A program made the translations under genes and the position numbers. Positions 16,047 through 25,332 of a stretch of 64,000 nucleotides of DNA are shown piece by piece. The stretch lies in assembly GCF_008629695.1 (NCBI RefSeq), contig NZ_VWSH01000004.1, forward strand, positions 62,001 through 126,000, written 5' to 3'. Origin of the DNA: Taibaiella lutea. Its GTDB lineage: Bacteria; Bacteroidota; Bacteroidia; Chitinophagales; Chitinophagaceae. The notes below the pieces were generated by a model. The model was not told the origin of the DNA. It was given only the letters and a program-made list of their open reading frames with translations, and ran no database searches. Each line of letters starts with the position of its first letter. Position 1 is the stretch's first letter.

Positions 16047-17042
16047 ATGGATATTAAAAATGAGCATGACATAGCCAAAGCCTCAAGTACTCCGGCAAAC
16101 CACATGCTGTTTGCCGGAGGCTATGTGTTATTAGCTATTATAAGCCTGGGAGTTTATTTTTTATTCAGGTTGCACATCTTTGCGTTTACCCCTTTATTGG
16201 AAAAATTATTGCCCAAACTGGCCCTGGCCTGTTTTTGCACCTTTATTATACTGTCATTAGCCAGGTTTGCCGAGCGGTCAATTACAAGGCATGCACATGT
16301 AAAATCACAAGGATATAATCTGGTGCGGGTAATCCGTCTGCTTTCGCTTTTCGTAGTTTTTCTCGTTTTTATCTCTTTTCTGAATGCCAATTGGTATACT
16401 ACTGCCGCTTCATTAGGCATTGTATCCCTTATTCTTGGTTTTGCCTTGCAAACGCCCATTGCATCACTGATGGGATGGGTTTATATTGTGATTCGTTCCC
16501 CGTTCAAAGTTGGCGATCGCATTCAGGTAAGTAACTTTACCGGCGACGTAGTAGAAATCAATTACCTCGATACTACTCTTTGGGAATTTGCAGGAGATTA
16601 CCTTACCAATGATTTGCCAAGCGGCCGCCTCATAAGGTTTCCCAACAGCCTTATTTTTCAGGACGAAGTGTATAACTATTCATGGAACAAATTCCCTTAT
16701 ATATGGAACGAAATTCCCTTCCATGTTGCATATGAAAGTGATCTGCCTTTTATTGAGCAATCCATCCGGCGTATTGCCACAGAAGAATTGGGTGATATGG
16801 ATGAAAAGGTAAAAGAACTGCGGCAAATGATTAAAAAGACGCCCGTTGATGAATTGGAAGTCAAAGAATATCCCTTTGTTCAGCTCCGCATCAATGCCAA
16901 TACCTGGGTCGAAGTACTTTTGATTTATCTCGTAGAACCAAAACATTCCGGAACAACACGCACGAATCTGATTAAGCGAATCCTGGAAGAATTGATGAAA
17001 GAACCGGATAAAGTTATGTTCCCGAAAACCAATGCGCGTTAA
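16047..17042 (+). CDS. MscS-family mechanosensitive ion channel
   Basis: 331 residues. Membrane helices lie at about 20-42, 57-75, 95-115 and 120-145. The pore-lining region and beta domain carry the family signature: SLGIVSLILGFALQTPIASL, then GWVYIVIRSPFKVGDRIQ and VVEINYLDTTL. Such channels open under membrane tension and release solutes on hypo-osmotic shock. The C-terminal cytoplasmic domain is shorter than in E. coli MscS families with extended vestibules. It stands alone in the inner membrane stress context here. Confidence 0.9.
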   Translation: MDIKNEHDIAKASSTPANHMLFAGGYVLLAIISLGVYFLFRLHIFAFTPLLEKLLPKLALACFCTFIILSLARFAERSITRHAHVKSQGYNLVRVIRLLSLFVVFLVFISFLNANWYTTAASLGIVSLILGFALQTPIASLMGWVYIVIRSPFKVGDRIQVSNFTGDVVEINYLDTTLWEFAGDYLTNDLPSGRLIRFPNSLIFQDEVYNYSWNKFPYIWNEIPFHVAYESDLPFIEQSIRRIATEELGDMDEKVKELRQMIKKTPVDELEVKEYPFVQLRINANTWVEVLLIYLVEPKHSGTTRTNLIKRILEELMKEPDKVMFPKTNAR

Positions 17043-17262
17043 TACCTTATCAGTACATGTTTCAAAATGCAGGAATGACATCGTTTATAACAGGGTCTCA
17101 TTTTATAAAAGAAGTTATGTACCGTAATTAGCAACATCGCATCAGGCCTTGATTATCTCAACAAAACATGAGCCTTACGGACAAGTAAATTGAGCCATTA
17201 AGGAAATCAGCCAATCGTTATAAAGCCCACCTTTGCATTGTAATTTATTTAAAACAAAAACA

Positions 17263-18234
17263 ATGACAACAATCAAAAGAATAGCCCTTGGCGAAAATGG
17301 CCCGCTCGTATCCAAGCTCGGACTGGGATGCATGCGTATGTCTTCAGTTTGGGGAGGTCCTGTTAACGACGAAAGCGAAAGTATCGCTACCATTCAGGAA
17401 GCATTGGATAACGGCATTAATTTTCTGAATACCGGAGACTTTTACGGCAGTGGTCATAACGAACTGCTTGTAGGCAAAGCTATCAAAGGCAGGAGAGACG
17501 ATGCATTTATAAGCGTTAAATTCGGCGCTATATTCTACAACGGTCAGATGCTTGGACTGGACCTGCGCCCTGTGGCTATTAAGAACTTTATCAACTATTC
17601 TCTGGTGCGCCTGGGCATAGATACTATCGATCTTTATCAGCCATGCAGAATGGACGGCAGCGTTCCGATGGAAGATATAATAGGAACAGTGTCCGACCTT
17701 ATAAAAGAAGGAAAAGTGCGTCATCTGGGTGTTTCTGAAATAACTCCAGACCAGTTACGTAAAGCAAACAGCATATATCCCGTAACTGCATTGGAAATAG
17801 GTTATTCACTGGCCGATCGTCAGATAGAAACAGAACTTCTCCCTGTGGCGAAAGAACTGGGCATTGGCGTAGTTGCTTTTGCAAACACTGCTGAAGGACT
17901 GCTTACCGGTGAAATGAAGGCGCCGCTTGCAGCCAGCAGCTATCATAGCCACTTTTCACGTTTTCAGGGAGACAACCTGATAAAGAATTTGGAGAAAGTT
18001 GAAGTATTAAAGACAATGGCAAAGGAAAAAGGATATACACCCACACAATTAGCCATAGCCTGGGTAAATGCACAGGGCGATCATATCATGCCATTGGTAA
18101 GCATGAGCCGCAGAACACGCTTACCCGAAAATATACAGGCAATGGATATCGTTTTCACTCCGGAAGAGATGAATACTTTGAATACGCAGTTTTCGCAGGG
18201 TGCCATACTTGGCGGCACCTATTTGCAACGATAA
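17263..18234 (+). CDS. Aldo/keto reductase
   Basis: 323 residues forming an AKR TIM barrel with NADPH as likely cofactor. Visible are GLGCMRMS near the N-terminus, NTGDFYGSGHNELLVGKA with the catalytic Asp and Tyr, and AFISVKFG with the Lys. The fourth catalytic position, usually His in YxxHR, reads YQPCRMDG, as I recall from one subgroup of these reductases; activity may be altered. A TTG at 17233 is in frame, but ATG 17263 gives the normal start. It is followed by a hairpin terminator and an AraC regulator. Confidence 0.9.
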   Translation: MTTIKRIALGENGPLVSKLGLGCMRMSSVWGGPVNDESESIATIQEALDNGINFLNTGDFYGSGHNELLVGKAIKGRRDDAFISVKFGAIFYNGQMLGLDLRPVAIKNFINYSLVRLGIDTIDLYQPCRMDGSVPMEDIIGTVSDLIKEGKVRHLGVSEITPDQLRKANSIYPVTALEIGYSLADRQIETELLPVAKELGIGVVAFANTAEGLLTGEMKAPLAASSYHSHFSRFQGDNLIKNLEKVEVLKTMAKEKGYTPTQLAIAWVNAQGDHIMPLVSMSRRTRLPENIQAMDIVFTPEEMNTLNTQFSQGAILGGTYLQR

Positions 18235-18237
18235 TGG

Positions 18238-18262
18238 GATGGGGCTTTACAGAAGCCCCATC
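18238..18262 (+). terminator. Intrinsic terminator after the aldo/keto reductase
   Basis: GATGGGGCTT (18238-18247) and AAGCCCCATC (18253-18262) form a 10-bp GC-rich stem with loop TACAG, followed by TGTTTTAT. Its position between stop 18234 and ATG 18282 argues against the alternative upstream start of the next gene. Confidence 0.8.
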
Positions 18263-18281
18263 TGTTTTATATCTTTACATC

Positions 18282-19103
18282 ATGACAAATCCAACTGAAA
18301 TAATTCCCGGCGTTATCTTTTATTCTTATCACTCCGCAATGAAAAAAGATAAAGTGGGTTTCTTTGAACACAGTACTTTGGTATTACAGGTTTCAGGGCA
18401 ATTCACTTTGGAAACTGCCGGTCAGAAGATTTCAATGAATAGCGGCGAAATGCTCCTGATTCGTAAAAATCAGCTTGGAGAAATTACCAAGATGCCGCTG
18501 GAAGGAGGAGATTACCAGACCATTGTTATTTGTCTGAATGAAGAAATGCTACGGAATTTTGCATTAGAAGAACAGATAGAAGTCCGCCGGAAATATACAG
18601 GGCCCCTTAATGTTCTTATTCCTGAAAATGATTTCCTGCATGGCTTTTTCCAGTCAATAATACCTTATGTCCGTAATTCTGAAGAAAAGATAACCAAAGA
18701 CCTGGGTATGCTCAAAGTAAGAGAAGGCGTAAAACTCCTGTTGCATGCCATGCCCGAGCTAAAAGATTTTCTGTTCGATTTTTCTGAGCCGCATAAAATG
18801 GATCTGGAAAAATTTATGGTCAGAAATTTTCACTTTAACGTGCCGGTTGAAAAATTTGCAAGGCTCACGGGAAGAAGCCTTGCAGGATTTAAGCGTGATT
18901 TTCAAAAAGCATTTGGAATGTCGCCCAGAGCATGGCTGCAAGAAAAAAGACTGACGGAAGCCATGCATCTTATAGAAAAAAAGAAAAAGAAACCATCATC
19001 CATCTATCTTGAACTTGGTTTTGAAAGCCTTTCTCATTTCTCGCATTCTTTTAAGAAAAAATATGGCAAAGCCCCTACCGAATGGCTGTATCAGATAAAC
19101 TAA
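18282..19103 (+). CDS. AraC-family transcriptional regulator
   Basis: 273 residues. The N-terminal half is a cupin-like sensing domain (VLQVSGQFTLETAGQKISM, SGEMLLIRKNQLGEI). The C-terminal 100 residues hold two HTH motifs: FARLTGRSLAGFKRDFQKAF and IYLELGFESLSHFSHSFKKK, followed by YGKAPTEW. This resembles the group that controls oxidoreductases in Bacteroidota. An ATG overlapping the previous stop would add 16 residues, but the intervening terminator makes ATG 18282 the likely start. Control of the adjacent aldo/keto reductase is plausible but unproven. Confidence 0.9.
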   Translation: MTNPTEIIPGVIFYSYHSAMKKDKVGFFEHSTLVLQVSGQFTLETAGQKISMNSGEMLLIRKNQLGEITKMPLEGGDYQTIVICLNEEMLRNFALEEQIEVRRKYTGPLNVLIPENDFLHGFFQSIIPYVRNSEEKITKDLGMLKVREGVKLLLHAMPELKDFLFDFSEPHKMDLEKFMVRNFHFNVPVEKFARLTGRSLAGFKRDFQKAFGMSPRAWLQEKRLTEAMHLIEKKKKKPSSIYLELGFESLSHFSHSFKKKYGKAPTEWLYQIN

Positions 19104-19107
19104 CGCC

Positions 19108-19131
19108 GTTGTTGGTGTTTTCACCAACAAC
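19108..19131. repeat. REP-like palindrome (family A)
   Basis: GTTGTTGGTG-TTTT-CACCAACAAC, a perfect 10-bp stem just after the AraC gene. Related copies are at 13810-13834 and 58633-58657. It may also serve as a terminator. Confidence 0.65.
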
Positions 19132-19142
19132 CCAAGCAAATA

Positions 19143-20077
19143 TTATAGCTTCTTATATTTCCTATTCCCAATAAATGCACTGTAAAAGCCATTGTAATCA
19201 TTTTTTGCTGCCGGAACAAGAACAGTCTCCACTTCAAGTGCTTTGAGCAATTGTATCTTATCCGATTTATCAGCTTTTGAAAATTCAGGTATAATCCATC
19301 GGATAGTATTTTTGATTTTTGCCTTTTTTCGCAACAACCTTGCCCTGAAATTCAGCAGGAACCACAAATGGTTTTCTGTATAGTCCATCCCAAACCCAAG
19401 TATATCTATATCACGCGTAAAAAAGAGATGCACCCAGTTTTCATCGGCAGCATCAATCAGGTTACCAAGCCCTTTGCCGCTATTGCTTTTAACCATATGG
19501 TGTACCTTTTCAAGATAATCGGCATAATGTTCAAAGCCAATCATTATGGAAGCCTCGGGATAACTTTGGATCTTTCCTTTATGCCATTATTGCACTCGCC
19601 ATGAATATGCCATACTTTGTTGTTGCCGATCAGGTTATATCGATACAGACTGTACTTGGGCCTTTTCAGGTATTTGCCTGTTTGGCCCTCATACACATCA
19701 TCAATCGACCTTTCTATACAATAATCATAATTAGTAGTAATGAAATGTTGGTAGATACCACTATTCACAAGTTCCATGCACCTGTCGTGCGGCTTTAACT
19801 TCATTGCTTCCTCTCCAAGTAAAACTTTCAGTTGCCGTATATTGTCCTCAATCCTTCCGCTGCCGTTCATAGCAAAAGCCATCTCTTCAAATAGCAAAGT
19901 ATTGGATTTCCGTTCATCCAAGTCGATATTTATATTCACTTTGCTTTTTATGTTATTCAACAGTTCCTTCCATGATATCGAATCCTGATGAAGCTGATTA
20001 ATGCCATTTCTAAGGAAAAGATATCTTTCTTCTTTCCGATAATAACTTTCAAGCGATGCGTAGTTTCTGTCTGCCAT
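19143..20077 (-). pseudogene. SIR2-like domain protein, frameshifted
   Basis: Two consecutive minus-strand frames, 20077-19544 (177 aa) and 19544-19143 (133 aa), together look like one SIR2-like (SIR2_2-type) protein. The first has the N-terminal nucleotide-binding segment YLFLRNGINQ followed by SISWKELL, then HFITTNYDYCIE and the active-site strand VWHIHGEC. It then derails into KERSKVIPRLP. The second frame, read upstream of its ATG, gives KGKIQSYPEASIMIGFEHY, the expected continuation. One base missing near 19570-19585 explains the break. SIR2-like domains bind NAD and are often found in antiphage defence; a role here is inference. It is either a real pseudogene or a sequencing error. Confidence 0.7.
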
Positions 20078-20187
20078 ATTTGAATTACGAAGCAGTGTCT
20101 GGTATCTGCATTTTGTAATGACTGATTTTCATTACGAATTTCAATAAAAAAGGTAACTATATACATGTTTAGACAATATATTTAAAA

Positions 20188-20225
20188 GCCCTGAAAGGAC
20201 GAAAGAGAACAGGATAGGGTAAACT
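20188..20225. repeat. Degenerate copy of the 53-kb interspersed repeat
   Basis: AGCCCTGAAAGGACGAAAGA at 20188-20207 and the following bases resemble the reverse complement of the repeat units at 53041-53177, and strongly resemble the segment at 53181-53211 (CTGAAAGGACGAAAGAG, then ACAGGATAGG). It is an intergenic REP-type element. Confidence 0.55.
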
Positions 20226-20357
20226 TTATCCGCTAATAATAATGTGCAAATTCTATTTGTTAACTGTGGGCTGCAACTCATTGCTATTATATTTCATATT
20301 TTCATGGTTTTTTAAAAACGGTCGCCGTGGCATATTTTTATATTTAAAAACACCAGA

Positions 20358-20761
20358 ATGATAAAGCATCAACATATTTCCGACGATAAAATAGATGCAG
20401 CAAAGCAGCTTGAAAAAGAGAACAAACCGGAAGAGGCGGAGAAAGCCTACCTCGAAATTATTAAAGAGATACCTGCCGCTTATGAAGCTTACAACCGGCT
20501 ACTCATAATATACCGTAAACAAAAAGCTTACAGAAAAGAACTCGCCACAGTCAACAAGCTATCAGAGCTTTTGAGACCGAAATCCTTGATAAACAAAAAC
20601 AATGGATAAAAGAGAATAAGGCGACAGCCAGGTTAAGCAAATCGCTTGCCGAGAAACTGGGCGTTATTAACAATAAAGGGCTGCCGGTTGCTGAAAATCC
20701 TGTTGTGGAAAAATGGCGTAAACGAAAAGAAGTTATTACCAAACGATTGAAGAAAGACTGA
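20358..20761 (+). pseudogene. Small helical (TPR-like) protein, frameshifted
   Basis: The first frame (20358-20609) encodes one or two TPR-like helices (AAKQLEKENKPEEAEKAYLE, AAYEAYNRLLIIYRKQKAY). It then degenerates after VNK into SELLRPKSLINKN. A second frame takes over at 20558 with AIRAFETEILDKQKQWIKEN and runs to TGA at 20761, ending in the basic VEKWRKRKEVITKRLKKD. Restoring one A in AACAAG near 20556 joins the two into a coherent 134-residue helical protein. No function recognised. This is the second single-base break within about 1 kb. Confidence 0.65.
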
Positions 20762-20875
20762 TTGATATCTTACGGACTATAATCTTAAATCTTTTCCTAA
20801 ATTAAAAATAATCAATCGATCCACCGAACATTTGATGCTTACACACGTTGACCTATCTTACAAAATATCATTACT

Positions 20876-21334
20876 ATGCAAAATAATTCAGTGGACGTAG
20901 ATGTGTTGAACGATCTTATTAAAATCAACAACGATCGCGTCAAAGGATATGAAAAAGCTTTATCTGAGGTAAAAGTGGAAGATACAGACTTGAAAGTATT
21001 ATTCGCTAAAATGCTGAGGCAAAGCCAGGAACTTAAATCAGACCTTGGCATGGAAGTACAGGCTTTAGGTCACGATATGCCAACCGATACCACAACTGCC
21101 GGAAAAATATACAGAGGGTGGATGGATATAAAGGCAATTTTTACCGGAAATGACAGACATGCTGTACTAAGCAATTGCGAATTCGGCGAAGATGCTGCTC
21201 AAAATGCTTATAAAATGGCATTAGAAACCGATGGATTATCTGCTAATATAAGCAGCCTGATTACAACGCAGAAAGGGGAGCTGAAAATATCACATAATGA
21301 AATCAGAGCTATGCGCGATGCCGCAAAAGCTTAA
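20876..21334 (+). CDS. DUF2383 / PA2169-type four-helix-bundle protein
   Basis: 152 residues, all helical. The pattern VLNDLIKINNDRVKGYEKAL at the start, SQELKSDLGMEVQALGHDMP in the middle and GKIYRGWMDIKAIFTGNDRH followed by a paired-acid segment (CEFGEDAAQNAYKMAL) matches the PA2169-family ferritin-like bundle. The biochemical role is unknown; members accompany stress and catalase genes, as here. It is convergent with the cupin gene across a strong terminator. Confidence 0.85.
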   Translation: MQNNSVDVDVLNDLIKINNDRVKGYEKALSEVKVEDTDLKVLFAKMLRQSQELKSDLGMEVQALGHDMPTDTTTAGKIYRGWMDIKAIFTGNDRHAVLSNCEFGEDAAQNAYKMALETDGLSANISSLITTQKGELKISHNEIRAMRDAAKA

Positions 21335-21352
21335 ACATTATTATTGCCGACG

Positions 21353-21391
21353 AAAAATGACGAATAGCTTAATGTGCTATTCGTCATTTTT
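21353..21391. terminator. Bidirectional terminator
   Basis: A 16-bp perfect stem (21353-21368 with 21376-21391), A-rich and T-rich at its ends, separates the convergent DUF2383 and cupin genes. The cupin stop codon lies inside the right arm. Confidence 0.8.
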
Positions 21392-21901
21392 TGATTGTTC
21401 CCATAGTTTAACCAGACCTGCATCTTTGCCAAATAAAGGATCATAATCAGGTAAGGGTACCTCCGAAATATTTTTATCGGCCTGCGGACGTTCATTCAGT
21501 TTTCCGTAGTTCATGTCATAATCATACCCCTTAGGATATGCTCCTATACATGTTACAGCGTTTTCATCCATAAGGTTCTTGTGTGCAACACCTGCAGGTA
21601 TAACAACTATATCACCTGCTTGTATCCGTACTTTTGTACCGTCCTCTCCGCCAAACTGCAATATCGTACTGCCACGGCATACACCCATTAACTCATGTGT
21701 ATTGCTGTGATAGTGATGGTATGTAAATATGCCTGATTCCCAGAAATTATACCAGTTATTTTGCTTGAAAGTTTCTTTGAAGATGTCGGATAAATCTTCG
21801 GTGAATGAAAACGCATTTCTGTAAACTACAACCGGCAATTTGCTGTTGGGAAATATTCCGTTATCCTCCAACAGGAAAAGCTGTGTCTGCATTTTTTCCA
21901 T
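21377..21901 (-). CDS. Cupin protein of the YjlB type
   Basis: 174 residues from the ATG at 21901 (an upstream start at 21991 would add an unlikely extension that runs into the catalase leader). The cupin motif is seen as FTYHHYHSNTHELMGVCRG, followed by QFGGEDG, then VIPAGVAHKNL. The metal-binding His residues are therefore present. This matches Bacillus YjlB-like proteins of unknown function. It is divergent from the catalase gene; the two starts are 191 bp apart, so they may share control. Confidence 0.85.
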   Translation of the reverse strand: MEKMQTQLFLLEDNGIFPNSKLPVVVYRNAFSFTEDLSDIFKETFKQNNWYNFWESGIFTYHHYHSNTHELMGVCRGSTILQFGGEDGTKVRIQAGDIVVIPAGVAHKNLMDENAVTCIGAYPKGYDYDMNYGKLNERPQADKNISEVPLPDYDPLFGKDAGLVKLWEQSKNDE

Positions 21902-22092
21902 AGTACAATTAATTAAACAGGTAAGATATTCATAACGACTGGTTTGGCAGAATGTTGAGTAATGGAGAAAATTCCTTTTCCTTTTTAGCATACGTAACCA
22001 GCCATTTTCATTTGTCGTTACTTATCCGAACCATGAACAATAAGCGATGTTGTTTGGTTATAATACATTCCATACAACCAAAAACAACTATC

Positions 22093-24249
22093 ATGGCAAA
22101 GAAAGCGACACCTCAAAAAGAAGATAAAAAAGAAATCGACCTTAATTTAAATAAGGAAAATAGTACAGAAACCTTTATGACTACCGATCAGGGAGTTAAA
22201 ATAAATGATGATACGAATTCTTTGAAAGCGGGTGAACGGGGGCCGTCACTTTTAGAAGATTTTATTCTCCGGGAAAAAATTACTCACTTTGATCATGAAA
22301 GGATTCCCGAAAGAGTAGTGCATGCAAGAGGAGCTGCAGCCCACGGTTATTTTCAGGTTTATGAATCTATGAGCAAATATACTAAAGCAGGCTTTTTGCA
22401 GGATCCCTCCTTAAAGACACCTGTCTTTGTCCGTTTCTCCACTGTAGCGGGTTTCCGTGGTTCTACCGATCTGGCAAGAGATGTAAGAGGATTTGCGGTT
22501 AAATTTTACACAGAAGAAGGTAACTATGATTTAGTCGGTAATAATATTCCTGTCTTTTTTATTCAGGATGCTATTAAATTCCCCGATCTTATCCATGCTG
22601 TTAAACCTGAGCCGAATAATGAAATACCACAGGCTGCAAGCGCACACGATACGTTCTGGGATTTCATTTCCTTAACACCCGAATCCATGCATATGATTAT
22701 GTGGGCAATGTCAGACAGGGCTTTACCCCGCAGTTACCGTATGATGGAAGGATTTGGCGTCCATACATTTCGCTTTATAAATGAAAAAGGCATTGCTCAT
22801 TTTGTGAAGTTCCATTGGAAACCATTGTTAGGCATACATTCTGTTGTATGGGATGAGGCGCAAAAAATTTCAGGAAAAGATCCTGATTTTCACAGACGTG
22901 ATCTTTATGAAGCTATTGAGAACGGCGCTTATCCGGAGTGGGAGTTTGGCGTTCAGATTATACCTGAAAAAGACGAACATAAATATGGTTTTGATTTGCT
23001 GGATCCTACAAAGCTGATTCCGGAAGAATTGGTTCCTGTACAGCGAATAGGGAAAATGGTTTTAAATCGTAACCCTGATAACTTTTTTGCAGAAACAGAA
23101 CAAGTTGCCTTCCATCCGGGTCATGTAGTTCCCGGAATTGATTTTACAAATGATCCTTTGTTGCAGGGAAGGTTATTTTCATATACAGATACACAATTGT
23201 CAAGGCTTGGAAGTCCGAATTTCCATGAGATTCCAATCAACAGGTCTGTTAATGCCGTTCATAATAACCAGAGAGACGGCCACATGCGGCAGCAAATAAA
23301 TAAAGGCCAGGCCAGTTATCATCCTAACACACTTGGTGGCGGATGCCCTTATCAGGCCAAAATGTCGGAAGGAGGTTTTGCTTCCTATCAGGAAAGGGTT
23401 GATGGAAATAAAGTCCGTGCAAGAAGCCAAAGTTTCATGGATTTTTTCAGTCAGGCCACTTTGTTTTTTTCCAGTCAGTCCAAACCCGAACAAAAACATA
23501 TTATTGATGCTTTGCGTTTTGAATTGGGCAAAGTACAGACGGTTGCTATCAGACAACGAATGATAGGTTTACTGGCTTATGTTGACAAAAAGCTTGCGAA
23601 AGAAGTTGCAGATAACCTTGGACTGGAAGTAATGCCCGTTGAAGGTTTGCTGAACCATAATTTTGGTGCAGATGCCAATCCCGAAGATTATCAGAATCAT
23701 AAAGCTAAGCAATCTATTACTCAATCTCCTGCACTAAGTATGGCCGGTAGTGCAAAATCAGTACAAACAAGACAGGTGGCTATTCTTGCTGCTAATGGCG
23801 TTGACGGAGCTTCATTAAAAAAAGTGAAAAATGCGGTAGAAAAAGAAGGAGGACAAGTAAAAATAGTTGCATTGACCAATGGCGCCATTACAGATAATAA
23901 AGGCAATTCCATTCCAGTAGATATGAGTTTACTTACATCGGCTTCCGTCCTTTTTGATGCCCTTTATCTTCCGGATGGGGAGCAGAATAATAAAGCTTTA
24001 CAGCAGGACGGCGATGCAATTCATTTTATTAATGAAACTTACAAACACTGTAAAGCCATAGCTGCCGATGGTGCAGGCGCAGAACTTCTGAATGCAAGTT
24101 ATGTCGGCATGAAAATAAAAGATAAAGCAAATGATAACCCGGGTGTTTTCATAGGCAAGTCATCCAATGGATCTATCGTTGCAGATTTTGTCAGTGCAAT
24201 ACCTACACGCTTTTATGAAAGAGAAGAAAAAGGTAAGGTGCCAGCTTAA
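22093..24249 (+). CDS. katE: Large-subunit catalase (clade II, KatE/HPII type)
   Basis: 718 residues, the size of large-subunit heme catalases that dismutate hydrogen peroxide. Visible are the catalytic His in [14 protein letters not shown], the [19 protein letters not shown] segment and the distal Asn in [10 protein letters not shown]. The heme-ligand Tyr lies in [14 protein letters not shown]. The C-terminal ~150 residues (from [19 protein letters not shown]) form the DJ-1/PfpI-like domain typical of HPII. The frame is open further upstream, but ATG 22093 ([11 protein letters not shown]) is the expected start. A small acidic protein follows 57 bp downstream, before the shared terminator. 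Confidence 0.95.
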   Translation: MAKKATPQKEDKKEIDLNLNKENSTETFMTTDQGVKINDDTNSLKAGERGPSLLEDFILREKITHFDHERIPERVVHARGAAAHGYFQVYESMSKYTKAGFLQDPSLKTPVFVRFSTVAGFRGSTDLARDVRGFAVKFYTEEGNYDLVGNNIPVFFIQDAIKFPDLIHAVKPEPNNEIPQAASAHDTFWDFISLTPESMHMIMWAMSDRALPRSYRMMEGFGVHTFRFINEKGIAHFVKFHWKPLLGIHSVVWDEAQKISGKDPDFHRRDLYEAIENGAYPEWEFGVQIIPEKDEHKYGFDLLDPTKLIPEELVPVQRIGKMVLNRNPDNFFAETEQVAFHPGHVVPGIDFTNDPLLQGRLFSYTDTQLSRLGSPNFHEIPINRSVNAVHNNQRDGHMRQQINKGQASYHPNTLGGGCPYQAKMSEGGFASYQERVDGNKVRARSQSFMDFFSQATLFFSSQSKPEQKHIIDALRFELGKVQTVAIRQRMIGLLAYVDKKLAKEVADNLGLEVMPVEGLLNHNFGADANPEDYQNHKAKQSITQSPALSMAGSAKSVQTRQVAILAANGVDGASLKKVKNAVEKEGGQVKIVALTNGAITDNKGNSIPVDMSLLTSASVLFDALYLPDGEQNNKALQQDGDAIHFINETYKHCKAIAADGAGAELLNASYVGMKIKDKANDNPGVFIGKSSNGSIVADFVSAIPTRFYEREEKGKVPA

Positions 24250-24305
24250 ACCCTGGATAAAAGCATAAACTTTATCCTTTCAATTAATAATTTCAAAACA
24301 ATAAA

Positions 24306-24524
24306 ATGGAACTCCACGAACAAATAAGAAAAGTCCTTTCAGAAAAAGGGATAAAAGATACAGAGGAATACAATTTGCGCGTATCAAAAACAGACATGCA
24401 AACAGAATTGACTGCACAAGGTTTCAGCAAAGAAGAAATTGATGAAGAACTGGAACGACTATGTCTTAATGGTACACTGGCAATGGATGAAATAAATATT
24501 TACGATTACGACGAACCGGTTTGA
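24306..24524 (+). CDS. Small acidic protein, 72 aa, downstream of catalase
   Basis: Not recognised. It is helical and acidic (MQTELTAQGFSKEEIDEELE, then NIYDYDEPV at the C-terminus) without signal peptide. The gap of 57 bp to katE and the strong terminator after it suggest co-transcription with the catalase. Confidence 0.65.
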   Translation: MELHEQIRKVLSEKGIKDTEEYNLRVSKTDMQTELTAQGFSKEEIDEELERLCLNGTLAMDEINIYDYDEPV

Positions 24525-24583
24525 CACATTTGAACCCTGGGCTTCTGATGATCATACTTATTCGCTTCGGTCTATTTTCCCCT

Positions 24584-24640
24584 AAAGCCGGATATAAATA
24601 ACATAGTTAATCTGAATTGTTGTTATTTATATCCGGCTTT
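24584..24640 (+). terminator. Terminator of the catalase transcript
   Basis: A perfect 20-bp stem, AAAGCCGGATATAAATAACA at 24584-24603 with its complement at 24621-24640, followed by TATTT. The remainder of the 24525-24951 gap holds only AT-rich DNA and the promoter element at 24881. Confidence 0.8.
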
Positions 24641-24880
24641 TATTTGCTTATTGCAAAATAAGCATCGTTAAAGGGTCACTAATATTTGATAAGTTCAACG
24701 GATTTCGGTTAAGATGATCTATCTCTGAAAATAAGGAATTCAAGGCATCTTCTTTATAATAAAGCAAGAAAACAGAACAGATTAATAAATATAAATGCAG
24801 GAATATTTACCTTACCTGAATGTTTGATAATATTAAGGTTTTTCAGAAAACCGGGGGAATAAAATAAACGTATAATTATA

Positions 24881-24888
24881 TACATTTG
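24881..24888 (+). promoter_or_regulatory. -7 element before the polysaccharide operon
   Basis: TACATTTG is an exact TAnnTTTG match, 63 bp before the first start codon of the operon at 24952. No good -33 box at ideal spacing. Confidence 0.5.
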
Positions 24889-24951
24889 CCTTTAATCCGG
24901 AAAGAGTAAACCAACCAAATTTCCCCGAATATTTAACCAAATAATTGACAG

Positions 24952-25332
24952 ATGAATAGGATTTTAGTTATTGACGATGATGAAATTATCCAAAACGTGC
25001 TTGAAAAGGTTTTGACCAAAGAAGGACACCATGTAGAAATTGCAAAAAATGGCAAAGAAGGATTGCAAAAACTGGACCTTATGCCTTATGAAATTGTAAT
25101 TACTGACCTTATGATGCCTTATGCAAATGGTTTTGAAATCATCAGTAAATTAAAACAACACCCTAATACCGAAAAAGCATCTATCATAGTTATATCGTCC
25201 ATCACTCAGGAAGACTCCGTTATGGATAGTTTCAAACTTGGTGTGGATGAATATATAAGAAAGCCTATGATGGTAGGTGAGCTTTTACTTCGTGTCAATA
25301 AACTTTTAGCCAACAGATCGAAATATGCCTGA
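24952..25332 (+). CDS. Single-domain response regulator leading the polysaccharide operon
   Basis: 126 residues, a receiver alone: IDDDEIIQ acidic cluster, acceptor Asp in VITDLMMPYANG, Ser switch in IVISSITQ and Lys in YIRKPMM. It overlaps the next gene (HEAT protein) by 8 bp. It has no output domain, so it most likely acts by binding a partner, plausibly the HEAT protein or the GT2 synthases encoded in the same operon. That would make polysaccharide synthesis switchable by phosphorylation (inference). Confidence 0.9.
   Translation: MNRILVIDDDEIIQNVLEKVLTKEGHHVEIAKNGKEGLQKLDLMPYEIVITDLMMPYANGFEIISKLKQHPNTEKASIIVISSITQEDSVMDSFKLGVDEYIRKPMMVGELLLRVNKLLANRSKYA

Noticed and set aside
18234-18281. 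Upstream ATG for the AraC gene overlapping the reductase stop
   Set aside because: A GC-rich 10-bp hairpin terminator lies between; ATG 18282 gives the usual N-terminus.
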